This document shows, piece after piece, positions 1-8,266 of a stretch of DNA of 64,000 bases. A program made the position numbers and the translations under genes. Source of the DNA: Poriferisodalis sp965262965 (lineage in GTDB: Bacteria > Actinomycetota > Acidimicrobiia > Acidimicrobiales > Poriferisodalaceae); contig NZ_OZ253573.1 in NCBI RefSeq assembly GCF_965262965.1, forward strand, positions 620,001 to 684,000, written 5' to 3'. Position 1 is the stretch's first letter. The number at the start of each line of letters is the position of its first letter. A model generated the notes under the pieces. The model made no database searches, was not told the origin of the DNA, and was given only the letters and a program-made list of their open reading frames with translations.

Positions 1-2
1 GG

Positions 3-1478
3 GAATTCACGCTCGCGCCCCGCCTGACCATCTATCCCGAGTTCGCATTGGATCCGGGGCGCTGGCTGGCTCAACCGAATCGGTTCCCGGTGATGGATCG
101 CTGCGATGCGGAGGGGCTCGGCCGCGACGACCCGGGCAGCCAGATGCCCGAGCGCACGATGAACAATCTCGACGCTGGCTCGGGCGCCGATGTGCTGGTC
201 GCCGATGAAAACTCGACGCAGTGGTACTCCGGCGGAGCAGTCCACCTGCCCATCAACATCATGGGCGGGCGCTCGGGTGCGCGAGGTGCCGTGCGCGAAG
301 TGCTCGACGGCGTCATGACCGGACAGCAGGTCGGCCATGTCGAGATCGTGACGCTGTTCGAGGCGCGGGGTCCCGAAGTGGTCGCCGTCGGAGAGGTCGC
401 CGACGAACTGCGCCGCGAAGCAGTCGGCGACATCGTGACCTGGGTGCACAACCGCAACATCAACTACACGAACGTCTGCACGTTCAAGTGCAAGTTCTGC
501 GGCTTCTCCAAAGGACCCCTGTCGCTGAATCTGCGGGGCACGCCCTACATGCTGACTCTGGCCGACATCCAGGAGCGGGTGATCGAGGCGGCCGAGCTGG
601 GCGCCACCGAGGTGACGCTGCAGGGCGGCATACACCCCAGCTTCGACGGCGATTACTACATCGACGTCTGCCGGGCGATTCACGAGGTTGTCCCGGACAT
701 GCACCTGCACGGGTTCACTGCGCTGGAGGTCATCGAGGGAGCAAAACGCCTCGGTGAATCGCTTGTGGACTATCTCATTCGTCTCAAAGAAGCGGGCTTG
801 AAATCGCTTCCCGGCACTGCCGCGGAGATTCTCGACGACACAGTGAGAGCGACGCTGTGCCCCGACAAGATCAACACCGCCGAATGGCTGGAGTGCCATG
901 AGGCCGCGCACGCTGTGGGCCTGCACTCGAACATCACGATCATGTTCGGGTCGATCGAGCAGCCCGAGCACTGGGCCAACCACATCGTGGCCACACGCGA
1001 CCTGCAGAAGCGCACCGGCGGCTTCACCGAGTGGGTTCCGCTGCCGTTCGTGCACATGGCAAGCCCCATCTACCTGCGCAAGGGAGCCCGGCGCGGGCCG
1101 ACGTTCCGTGAGACGATGCTGATGCACGCCGTGCCCCGCATCGCCTACCGAGGCCTCATCGACAACGTGCAGGTGTCATGGGTCAAGATTGGTCCCTCGG
1201 GCGCCGAGCAAATCCTTCGAGCCGGGGCCAACGACCTCGGCGGGACGCTCATGGACGAGAACATCTCTCGTGCAGCCGGCGCTCAGCACGGACAGGGCCT
1301 CACCGAGCAGGACTTCCGGGACATCGCTGAGCCTCTCGGCCGGCGGACCCGCCAGCGCCTGACCGGCTACCAGAACGCCGACGGTGCGCCGCAGGTGCAC
1401 AGCCGCGTGCTCCGGCCCACGAACAACGCAACCGACCGCAAGCTCATTCCGTTGGAGTCGCTCGGCAGTCGCGTCTAA
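3..1478 (+). CDS. fbiC: FbiC-type F420 precursor (FO) synthase, 5' end outside window; CofH half complete
   Basis: Radical SAM enzyme that makes 7,8-didemethyl-8-hydroxy-5-deazariboflavin (FO), the chromophore of cofactor F420. The frame is open from the first bases. The part before about position 200 reads like the end of a CofG domain (LTIYPEF, then DAEGLGRDDPG), so this is probably the two-domain FbiC fusion cut by the window edge. The rest is a full CofH domain. The radical SAM cluster motif CTFKCKFC is at 477-500, preceded by NRNINYTNV, and followed by TLQGGIHP and FGSIEQPEHW. The stop codon lies inside a tandem repeat. The LLM-family oxidoreductase at 41269 could be a user of F420, but that link is only inferred. 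Confidence 0.9.
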   Translation, partial: EFTLAPRLTIYPEFALDPGRWLAQPNRFPVMDRCDAEGLGRDDPGSQMPERTMNNLDAGSGADVLVADENSTQWYSGGAVHLPINIMGGRSGARGAVREVLDGVMTGQQVGHVEIVTLFEARGPEVVAVGEVADELRREAVGDIVTWVHNRNINYTNVCTFKCKFCGFSKGPLSLNLRGTPYMLTLADIQERVIEAAELGATEVTLQGGIHPSFDGDYYIDVCRAIHEVVPDMHLHGFTALEVIEGAKRLGESLVDYLIRLKEAGLKSLPGTAAEILDDTVRATLCPDKINTAEWLECHEAAHAVGLHSNITIMFGSIEQPEHWANHIVATRDLQKRTGGFTEWVPLPFVHMASPIYLRKGARRGPTFRETMLMHAVPRIAYRGLIDNVQVSWVKIGPSGAEQILRAGANDLGGTLMDENISRAAGAQHGQGLTEQDFRDIAEPLGRRTRQRLTGYQNADGAPQVHSRVLRPTNNATDRKLIPLESLGSRV

Positions 1479-1542
1479 GCGACTGCGCAACAACACAGCA
1501 GTCGCGTCTAAGCGACTGCGCAACAACACAGCAGTCGCGTCT
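1465..1542 (+). repeat. 33-bp tandem repeat of a hairpin spanning the fbiC stop codon
   Basis: Two perfect 33-bp copies (1465-1497 and 1498-1530) and a partial third (from 1531). Each full copy contains an 8-bp inverted repeat, GCAGTCGC / GCGACTGC, around a 6-base loop holding the TAA triplet. In the first copy that TAA is the fbiC stop. The array could form tandem stem-loops and act as a terminator or RNA-stabilising element, though no T-run follows. The last five codons and stop of fbiC were evidently duplicated. Confidence 0.85.
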
Positions 1543-1638
1543 CAGCGCAGTGATCACAAACGCTTGCGCTGTCGCCTGCGGGTCGGGTACATCGCGACGC
1601 CGGCGCCCGATGAGGCGGGACGTACGCTTCGCGGTGCG

Positions 1639-2367
1639 ATGAAATCCTCCGGTGTGCGCTACGCAGCGCTGGGCGTGTTGTTGGCCGGAGCTGCGCTGAT
1701 CGTGTGGACTGCGGTCAGCGATGGCGAGACCGAAGACGACTTCGGCACCGTTTCAACCGAGGCGATGTCGACGTCATCGGATACAGCGGTGACCTCTCAA
1801 GCATCGAGTTCGGATGCAGCCCGAACCAGTGAGACCGTCACGAGCAGTGGAGTGACCGCCGCGCAGGCTGCGACCACAACGACGGAGCCGCTGGCGCCGA
1901 TTCCGATTCTGGGCACGGCGGACACGCTCACGGGGCTCGACGGCTGGCTGAACACTGAGGCCACGTCGCTCGAGGAGATTCGCTCAGCGAACACGATCAC
2001 CGTGGTGCAGTTCTGGACGTTCGGCTGCCGCAACTGCAAGAACACGCTGGACGCGCTCGGCCAGCTGCACGCCGACTTCTCCAATCGCGGCGTCGAGATC
2101 GTGGGCGTCCACTCCCCCGAGTTCGCCTACGAAGCCGACGTCGACAACATCATCGAAGCGGCCGACAACCTCGGCGTGATCTGGCCGATCGCGCTCGACA
2201 CGCATCGGCGCAACTTCCATCGCTGGCAGGAGGGACCCACGGGCTACTGGCCCCGCGTCTACGTCATCGACAGCGACAATCAGATCCGCTTCGACCGGCG
2301 AGGTGACAGCGCCGCCAAGTACCGCGAGCTGTACGAGATCGTCGAGCGGCTCCTGACCGAGACCTGA
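1639..2367 (+). CDS. Membrane-anchored thioredoxin/TlpA-like protein
   Basis: 242 residues from the ATG at 1639; the frame is open further upstream but that stretch is repeat sequence and low complexity. Residues 7-26 form one hydrophobic helix (signal anchor). A Ser/Thr/Ala-rich linker runs to about residue 85 and a thioredoxin-like domain follows, with WTFGCRNCKN (C130, C133) as the redox CxxC. The later GPTGYWPRVYVID segment carries the Pro expected near the active site. It should work outside the membrane in thiol-disulfide exchange. The next gene, 9 bp downstream, is CcdA-like, so the pair resembles a split version of DipZ, in which CcdA and thioredoxin domains are fused. Confidence 0.8.
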   Translation: MKSSGVRYAALGVLLAGAALIVWTAVSDGETEDDFGTVSTEAMSTSSDTAVTSQASSSDAARTSETVTSSGVTAAQAATTTTEPLAPIPILGTADTLTGLDGWLNTEATSLEEIRSANTITVVQFWTFGCRNCKNTLDALGQLHADFSNRGVEIVGVHSPEFAYEADVDNIIEAADNLGVIWPIALDTHRRNFHRWQEGPTGYWPRVYVIDSDNQIRFDRRGDSAAKYRELYEIVERLLTET

Positions 2368-2376
2368 GCTCGCCCG

Positions 2377-2988
2377 GTGGGCACCGTCGTCGATACGTTC
2401 ATCGAGGGCGTCGAGGTCATCACGTGGGCGTGCACGCTGACCGTCCTGGTGCCAGGGCTGGCGCTCGTCCTGGTCGCCCGGCGGACCCGGTTGACGGTGG
2501 CGGTGTACTACGTCGTGGGCGCAGCGTTGCTGGCATGGGCGCAAGCGGCCGGCCATTGGTGGGTTTCGGCGCAGGGCGTGACCCTCGTGATCGCAGCGTT
2601 GCTCGCCGCAGGCACCTATTCGGCCGCGTGGGTCGCACCCCAACACTGCTCGCCATTGGCGACCGGTGCAGGCATCGTCGGCGGCGCGCTGGCCGGCTGG
2701 ATGTGGCGTCCTTGCGTCGGGACGCTCCTTGGCGACATCCTCAACGACGCGACGACCGAGGGCCCACGCACCGCTGGCTTGATGCTGGTGTACATGGTCG
2801 GAGCGCTGCTGCCAGTGCTGCTCATAGCGATCGCTCCGTACGCGGTACCTGCTCTCGGAAGAGTCCTGGATCGGCGTCCGGTCGCCGTCGTAGGCGCTGT
2901 GGTCGGCGCTGCCTACGCCGTGACGTTGGCCATTGGGCGCTACGACGACCTCATCGGTGAGCTCTACCGGATCTCGAGTTCCGCCTGA
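2377..2988 (+). CDS. CcdA/DsbD-like transmembrane electron carrier
   Basis: 203 residues with a GTG start 9 bp after the thioredoxin gene. It has about six hydrophobic segments. Two conserved-type cysteines sit in helices: C19 in GVEVITWACTLTVLVPG (CcdA pattern SFLSPCVLPLVPG) and C113 in GWMWRPCVGTLLGD (pattern TPCVGPVLG). CcdA proteins carry reducing equivalents from cytoplasmic thioredoxin across the membrane to extracytoplasmic thiol proteins, here probably the preceding thioredoxin-like protein. It is more divergent than typical CcdA (the Pro before C19 is Ala), so the family call rests on the Cys motifs, length and neighbour. Confidence 0.7.
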   Translation: MGTVVDTFIEGVEVITWACTLTVLVPGLALVLVARRTRLTVAVYYVVGAALLAWAQAAGHWWVSAQGVTLVIAALLAAGTYSAAWVAPQHCSPLATGAGIVGGALAGWMWRPCVGTLLGDILNDATTEGPRTAGLMLVYMVGALLPVLLIAIAPYAVPALGRVLDRRPVAVVGAVVGAAYAVTLAIGRYDDLIGELYRISSSA

Positions 2989-3023
2989 CGTCAAACGCGG
3001 CCGCGGGCCGCGATTGCGGTCGC

Positions 3024-3248
3024 TCAAGCGTCGGGGTGCGGGTCCGACGCACCGACCGACTCCCGCAAGATCGAGGCGGCCTTGACGGTTGCCCGGCGCG
3101 CACGCGTCACGCTTCGCTCCAGCCGCGAGCGCGCGTCGCTGGTGTCGGCGTCCGCGAGCGCCCCTTGCAGCAACTCGATGGCCACCTCGGCGAGCTGCTC
3201 GGACACATCGTCGAGACGATCGGCGATCGAGGAGATCTCATCGTGCAT
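3024..3248 (-). CDS. Small helical hypothetical protein
   Basis: 74 residues starting with MHDEISSIADRLDD. It is mostly charged and predicted helical with heptad-like spacing, and has no Cys or membrane segment. It begins 11 bp after the glcF stop on the same strand, so it is probably the last gene of the glycolate oxidase operon. I do not recognise a family. It may be a small coiled-coil accessory protein; function unknown. Confidence 0.6.
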   Translation of the reverse strand: MHDEISSIADRLDDVSEQLAEVAIELLQGALADADTSDARSRLERSVTRARRATVKAASILRESVGASDPHPDA

Positions 3249-3259
3249 GCCAGAACTCC

Positions 3260-4510
3260 TCAGCTTGGCGGCAGATACTCGGCAACAATCTCGATCGGGT
3301 GGCGCACCGTCAGGCCCGCTGCCCGCAGATGCAGCATGCAACCGGGATTGGCGCTCGCAACGACGCCCGCTCCGGTGCGCTCGATTGCAGCAACCTTCCG
3401 GTCGCGAACAGCGGCCGCAATCTCGGGGTGCTGCTGGGCGTAGGCACCGCCTGCGCCACAGCACAGACCGTCGTCGTCAAGCTCGGCAATCTCGGTGTAG
3501 CGACCGAGCACCGTCCGAACCGACAGATGCGCTTGTTGGACGTGGCGCAGGTGACACGGGTCTTGTACGGCAACGCGTAGGGCTTCAGAACCTGCCTGCG
3601 TGGGCCTCTGCGGCAGGTCGTCGACGCGTGCAGCGAGCCACTCATGGATATCGAGGACTCGGGCGGCGAACTGCTCGGCTTCGACGGTCCCCAGCAAGTG
3701 GCCGTATTCCTTCATAGCGGCACCGCAACCCGCTGAGTCGACGAGGATCGGCGCTTCGCCGGGCAGTGCCGCAATGACGCGCTGGGCGAGACGCCGGGCT
3801 TGGGCACCGAGTCCGGCGTGGACGTGCAGGGCACCGCAGCAGGCAGCGCCCAGAGGCGGGAGGGCGACCCCAGCTCCGGTGGCCTCTATCACCTGCTGGG
3901 CTGCGCGGTGGGTGTCGCGCATCCACGCATCCATCACGCATCCGGTGAAGAGCCACACATCGTCGCCGCTCGCTTTGAGCGGCCGCTGACGCAACGGAAC
4001 CGTCGGCAGCGCCTCGACAGCTCCCGCGAGCGACCGCAACGACCGCCTGCGGCCGAGCCAGCCCGCTAGCCGCAGCACGCCCAGCCGCTGCGCCAGCGCG
4101 AGCAGTCGCGAGCTTGCAGAGAGCAGCCGCGGCATGCCCAGGATGCGATACGCCGCCCGCCGGATCGTCGGCTGGTAGCTCGTCTGCGTGGCGAGCGCTT
4201 CGCGGGTCGCCTCCATCATTTCGCCGTAGTTCACGCCGGCCGGGCATGCGGTCTCGCATCCGCGGCACTGGATGCACGCGTCCATGAATTCCACGAAGGC
4301 GTCGTCCGCGGTACCGAGCTCTGTGACGTCGCGCATCATTGCGATGCGCCCACGGGGCGATGCAGATTCCTCGCCGGTCACTCGATACGTCGGGCAATGT
4401 GGCAAGCACATGCCACAGCCGACGCACGAAGCCAGCGTGTCGTCGTCGATCTCAAGCCTCAGCGCGAACGTGTCGCTCGCTGCGCCGGATTGTGCGCTCA
4501 CCGAGCTCAC
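3260..4510 (-). CDS. glcF: Glycolate oxidase iron-sulfur subunit GlcF
   Basis: 416 residues, normal for GlcF. Two 4Fe-4S ferredoxin motifs lie near the N terminus: C29xxC32xxC35xxxC39P and C79xxC82xxC85xxxC89P. Two cysteine-rich CCG-type domains follow (TGCVMDAW, then QDPCHLRHV and LCCGAGGAY near the C terminus). The subunit passes electrons from the flavin subunits of glycolate (or lactate-type 2-hydroxyacid) oxidase towards the respiratory chain. Its start overlaps the glcE stop by 4 bp, in the order glcD-glcE-glcF. Confidence 0.93.
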   Translation of the reverse strand: MSSVSAQSGAASDTFALRLEIDDDTLASCVGCGMCLPHCPTYRVTGEESASPRGRIAMMRDVTELGTADDAFVEFMDACIQCRGCETACPAGVNYGEMMEATREALATQTSYQPTIRRAAYRILGMPRLLSASSRLLALAQRLGVLRLAGWLGRRRSLRSLAGAVEALPTVPLRQRPLKASGDDVWLFTGCVMDAWMRDTHRAAQQVIEATGAGVALPPLGAACCGALHVHAGLGAQARRLAQRVIAALPGEAPILVDSAGCGAAMKEYGHLLGTVEAEQFAARVLDIHEWLAARVDDLPQRPTQAGSEALRVAVQDPCHLRHVQQAHLSVRTVLGRYTEIAELDDDGLCCGAGGAYAQQHPEIAAAVRDRKVAAIERTGAGVVASANPGCMLHLRAAGLTVRHPIEIVAEYLPPS

Positions 4511-5496
4511 CAGGCCTTCCGCCCGGGGTTGAGGCGGTTCGAGGGGTCCAATCTGCGCTTCAACTCCGTCATCAGTGCAGCATTCACCGACGACGCCGAG
4601 CCCAAGGGCACTGGACCTTGGCGATGCACGAGCCCGATACCGATCTCAGCGATCCACCCGCCAGCAGACCTCGGCGCGCCTTCGGCTGTGTGGTGTCCGC
4701 CGCCAGCGGAAGTGTGCGCTCCCGAATCAACGAGCGTGCGCAGATCCGAGGGCCGCATCGATTCGCGGCCCTCATTCGGGATCGGCGGCGGACCGTCGGT
4801 CTCTGCGAATCCCAGCGGAGCGAGCTTGGCGGCCTCCGCTGCAACATCAGCAGGGTCGCCCTCGAGCAAGACCCACGTGCTTGAGCCATTCCACAGAATG
4901 CTGCTCGGCCGGTAGAGAAGCTGTTGCACGTCGAAAGGGTCGGCGTCGCCGGCCAGCCATTGCGAAGCGGCCGGTTTCGGCAATGTCCGCAGGATGACCT
5001 CGGCGAGCAGACCGAGACTTCCGAGCGAGCCCACCAACAAGCGGGGCAAGTCGTACCCGGACACGTTCTTGACCGTCGGCCCGCCCGCCGTCACCACCTT
5101 GCCGTCGGCGCCGACGTGGCGCGTCTGCAGCACGAGGTCACGCACATGGCCGTACCGCAGCCGGCGATGCCCGCTGAGCCCGCACGCCAGCACTCCCCCG
5201 ACGGTGGCCGTGCCGCTCGCCGGATCGAACGGCACCATCTGCCTGCCGGGAGCGAGGTGCTCGGCGAGCTCGGCCACCGTGGTCCCGGCACCGCACCGCA
5301 CCGTCATTTCCGACGGCTCGTGCTCCCACACCCCCGATGGCGCCCGAACCTCGCGACACTCCGCCGCCGGCGGTCCGCCGATATGCCAGTGGGTACGCCC
5401 GCCTACCACCGTCACCGGGCCGCTGGTGCCGATCTCGCAAGCGAACTCGGTGACCGCAGGCGCAATCGCGGCCGCGAGACTGCCGCTCATACCCAC
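4507..5496 (-). CDS. glcE: Glycolate oxidase FAD-binding subunit GlcE
   Basis: 329 residues. It has a PCMH-type FAD-binding half-domain with FDPASGTATVGGVLACGLSG and GPTVKNVSGYDLPRLLVGS, the usual GlcE pattern of a shortened GlcD-like flavoprotein. It ends with LDPSNRLNPGR, typical of the family. With GlcD and GlcF it forms the membrane-associated glycolate oxidase that turns glycolate into glyoxylate. It overlaps glcD by 10 bp and glcF by 4 bp, implying translational coupling. Confidence 0.92.
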   Translation of the reverse strand: MGMSGSLAAAIAPAVTEFACEIGTSGPVTVVGGRTHWHIGGPPAAECREVRAPSGVWEHEPSEMTVRCGAGTTVAELAEHLAPGRQMVPFDPASGTATVGGVLACGLSGHRRLRYGHVRDLVLQTRHVGADGKVVTAGGPTVKNVSGYDLPRLLVGSLGSLGLLAEVILRTLPKPAASQWLAGDADPFDVQQLLYRPSSILWNGSSTWVLLEGDPADVAAEAAKLAPLGFAETDGPPPIPNEGRESMRPSDLRTLVDSGAHTSAGGGHHTAEGAPRSAGGWIAEIGIGLVHRQGPVPLGSASSVNAALMTELKRRLDPSNRLNPGRKAW

Positions 5497-6983
5497 GCCC
5501 CTTCAGGCACGTGCTGGCGGAACGAATCGCTGCACCGCGAGCCCGACGGGATGACCTTCAGGGGATTGGCGAGACCGTCAGGATCGAACGCCTCGCGCAC
5601 CAGATCTTGGGTGTACATGTCATGGGCGCCGAAGAGCATCCCCATGTAGTCCCGCTTCTCAAGGCCGATGCCGTGCTCGCCGCTGAGCACTCCGCCGGCT
5701 GCAATCGACGCTGCGACGATGTCACGGCCCGCGGCGTGCACCCGCTCGTCGACGCCTGGCTCTCGCCGGTCGAACGCCAAGATGGGGTGCAAGTTCCCGT
5801 CGCCGGCATGAAACACGTTGACAGCAATCAGGTCGTAGGCGTCCGCGATCCGATACACCTGCTCGAGCACCTCCACGAGACGAGAGCGAGGCACCACAGT
5901 GTCGTGGAGGTAGTAGTCGGGTTTGATCCGGGCAACAGCGCCGAAAGCGTTCTTGCGCCCCTTCCACAGGAGCGCTCGCTCGGCATCGTCGGCAGCGACC
6001 CGCACGTGACCGACATGGTGCGCCTCGGCCACTTCGCGCACAATCTCGACGCCTGCGGCAACCCCACCCGGCAGACCGTCGAGCTCAACCAGCAGGACCG
6101 CTGCCGCTTCGGTCGGGTAGCCGGCGTGTACGAAGGCCTCGACGATCTCGATGGCCCGCTGATCCATCATCTCCAATGCCGAGGGAACAAGTCCCGCAGC
6201 GATGATCGCTGACACGGCCGCCGCGCCTTCGCTGACGTCGTCGAAGTCGAGCAGCAGTGTTCTCACTGCCGGCGCATTGGGTGTGAGGCGGACCGCCGCC
6301 TTGGTCGCGATACCCATCGTGCCTTCCGAGCCCACGAACAGTCCCCGAAGGTCGTAACCGGGCGGCTCGGCGTCCACACCGCCGAGCATTGTGGTCTCGC
6401 CCGACGGCAGAACGACTTCAAGCGCAGCGATGTGCGCCGTCGTGACGCCATAGGCCAAACAGTGCGGGCCGCCAGAGTTATTGGCGATGTTGCCTCCGAT
6501 CGAGCAGACCTGCTGGCTCGACGGATCGGGGGCGAAGTGAAAGCCGGACGGCGCAAGGGCCCGTGACAGGTCCAGATTGAGCACTCCGGGTTCCACCCAC
6601 GCAATGCGGTTGTCGATGTCCACCTCGACAATCCGGTCCAGCTTGGCGGTCGCGATCACCACCGGAGCGCCGACGGGGACAGCTCCGCCTGCAAGACCGG
6701 TTCCCGAACCGCGAGCCAGAAACGGCCGGCTGTGGCGTCGACAGATCCGCACGATCTCAGCGACTTCGTCGCCGGTTGTCGGCAAGCAGACGATGGCCGG
6801 CGAGCTGCCCTCGATCGAGCCGTCGCGACGATACAACCCGCGCTCGAAGTCGTTGTCGCGTGCTCGATCGCCGAGCAGGGCACGCAGATCAGCGAGCAGC
6901 GCTGCATCAGCTGCGGGATTCCCAGACGTCCCGCTCGCCGGCGGAGACTGGCTGGTCACGGGTGCGACAGGCTCGGGAGCCAC
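5487..6983 (-). CDS. glcD: Glycolate oxidase FAD-linked subunit GlcD
   Basis: About 498 residues from the GTG at 6983. An in-frame ATG at 7019 is possible but would overlap the divergent gene starting at 7013; neither has a clear ribosome site. The FAD_binding_4 domain shows ARGSGTGLAGGAVP, SIGGNIANNSGGPHCLAYG and GLFVGSEGTMGI. The C-terminal FAD-oxidase domain has NVFHAGDGNLHP and LSGEHGIGLEKRDYM. It is the catalytic flavoprotein of glycolate oxidase and the first gene of the glcDEF operon. A second, standalone paralogue is at 19740. Confidence 0.92.
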   Translation of the reverse strand: MAPEPVAPVTSQSPPASGTSGNPAADAALLADLRALLGDRARDNDFERGLYRRDGSIEGSSPAIVCLPTTGDEVAEIVRICRRHSRPFLARGSGTGLAGGAVPVGAPVVIATAKLDRIVEVDIDNRIAWVEPGVLNLDLSRALAPSGFHFAPDPSSQQVCSIGGNIANNSGGPHCLAYGVTTAHIAALEVVLPSGETTMLGGVDAEPPGYDLRGLFVGSEGTMGIATKAAVRLTPNAPAVRTLLLDFDDVSEGAAAVSAIIAAGLVPSALEMMDQRAIEIVEAFVHAGYPTEAAAVLLVELDGLPGGVAAGVEIVREVAEAHHVGHVRVAADDAERALLWKGRKNAFGAVARIKPDYYLHDTVVPRSRLVEVLEQVYRIADAYDLIAVNVFHAGDGNLHPILAFDRREPGVDERVHAAGRDIVAASIAAGGVLSGEHGIGLEKRDYMGMLFGAHDMYTQDLVREAFDPDGLANPLKVIPSGSRCSDSFRQHVPEGAWV

Positions 6984-7012
6984 ATTGTGACCGTACCGTA
7001 GGCTCGCCGCTG

Positions 7013-7795
7013 ATGGCATCGGAGATACTGGCGAGTCCGCCGAGTCCGCCCAGCGGGAGCCCTCACGACGAAGCCAGAGAGTGGCTGTCGCTCGAGGACC
7101 CGCACGAACATCGCACCTGGCTCTTCGACGTGACGTTTCTCGCAAGCGCATGGACATGCATCTACGGTGCGGGCTGCCCTGGTACCGACGAACGGCCGGC
7201 GCCGGAGCGCGAACTCGGCTGCTGCACGCACGGCGCATACCTTGCCGATGACGACGATCTCGCGCATGTGCGCTTGATGATCTGCGAACTCGACGACGAG
7301 CTCTGGCAGCTTCGCCGCGAGCCCGGCGAAGCGTTGTGGCAGGACGACGACGGCTGGTGGCGCACCCGCGTGGTTGATGGAGCCTGCGTCTTCGCAAATC
7401 GGACTGGTCATCCCGCTGGCGCAGGCTGCGCCTTCCACCTCTTGGCGCAACGGACGGGCCGGCGGCCGATGGACACGAAGCCAGAGATTTGCTGGCAGGC
7501 ACCCCTTCGACGCGAGGACCACGAGACGGTCACCGGGCACGTCTACACAATGGTGCGCGAATGGGAGCGACGCGACTGGGGCGGGCCCGACACTGACGTG
7601 TGGTGGTGGTGTACGTCATCATCACAGGCTCACGTCGGAGCAACGCCCGTATTCCGGGCACTCGCAAGCGAACTCGCGGCGATCTGCGGACTTGAGACCT
7701 ACAACGCGCTGGCCGCGGTGCTCGATGTGCGGATCCGGCAGTCGGCACACAGTGAGCGACTGCTCGCGCACCCAGCAGTTCGCAGACGCGACTGA
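7013..7795 (+). CDS. Conserved Cys-rich actinobacterial protein of unknown function
   Basis: 260 residues from the ATG at 7013, divergent from glcD. Cysteines and histidines come in a metal-site-like pattern: TCIYGAGCPG, LGCCTHGAYL and GCAFHLLA, with another Cys in EICWQAPL. Trp-rich stretches follow (WWWCTSSSQAH). I recall similar sequences as conserved hypothetical proteins in other actinobacteria but no firm function. The pattern suggests a protein holding an Fe-S cluster or zinc. No signal peptide or membrane segment is seen, so it is probably cytoplasmic. Confidence 0.75.
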   Translation: MASEILASPPSPPSGSPHDEAREWLSLEDPHEHRTWLFDVTFLASAWTCIYGAGCPGTDERPAPERELGCCTHGAYLADDDDLAHVRLMICELDDELWQLRREPGEALWQDDDGWWRTRVVDGACVFANRTGHPAGAGCAFHLLAQRTGRRPMDTKPEICWQAPLRREDHETVTGHVYTMVREWERRDWGGPDTDVWWWCTSSSQAHVGATPVFRALASELAAICGLETYNALAAVLDVRIRQSAHSERLLAHPAVRRRD

Positions 7796-7857
7796 CCAAC
7801 CGCAACGAACGCTGCGACGCCGCTGCCGACGAGGTGTGCCGCGGCGATGGCGCTCGG

Positions 7858-8115
7858 TCAGGCGTTCTCGCGCTGCGAGACCTCTTCGTCGGCGTCGTGT
7901 ACGAAATCGGCGTACTTGGCTTCGAGGTCGGAGTAGTCGTCGTACTTGTCGGCGAGATCGCCGTACTGATCGTCCTCCGTCGACTCCTCGTCATCGAACT
8001 CCACACCGAATCGGTCCGTGTTTTCGAAGTCGTAGTCCTCAACCGTGAATCGCTCCGCAGTGGCCCGCTGGAACTTGCGGGCTTCCTCGTAGCGGCGATG
8101 TCGACCCTTCTTCAC
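7858..8115 (-). CDS. Small highly acidic protein, DUF3073-like
   Basis: 85 residues with a GTG start and a well-placed GAGGAG-like ribosome site upstream. The first 20 residues are basic (KKGRHRRYEEARKFQ). The rest is very acidic, with repeated DKY/AKY-type units (LADKYDDYSDLEAKYADF). This basic-head, acidic Tyr-rich-tail layout resembles the actinobacterial DUF3073 family, but the match is by eye and weak. Probably an abundant small cytoplasmic protein; function unknown. Confidence 0.6.
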   Translation of the reverse strand: MKKGRHRRYEEARKFQRATAERFTVEDYDFENTDRFGVEFDDEESTEDDQYGDLADKYDDYSDLEAKYADFVHDADEEVSQRENA

Positions 8116-8266
8116 CGGCTCGCTCCTCGTGCTCTACTGGGTGCTTCGCTTGGGGGCCTGATGTGCCCGCATCCCGTTTGCGCGGCGAATGGGGCACCCG
8201 TGGTCTACGAAGTGCCCCGCCACGATACCGCCCCACGGGGCTTGCTGCGTGGCAAAACTGATCGAC

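Noticed and set aside
1465..1542. Possible CRISPR array
   Set aside because: Only two full copies without spacers between them, and the repeat includes the fbiC end codons.
1984..3027. 347-codon minus-strand open frame
   Set aside because: Antisense to the thioredoxin and CcdA-like genes. Its residues are rich in Arg, His and Asp with no family features, as expected from high-GC shadow frames.
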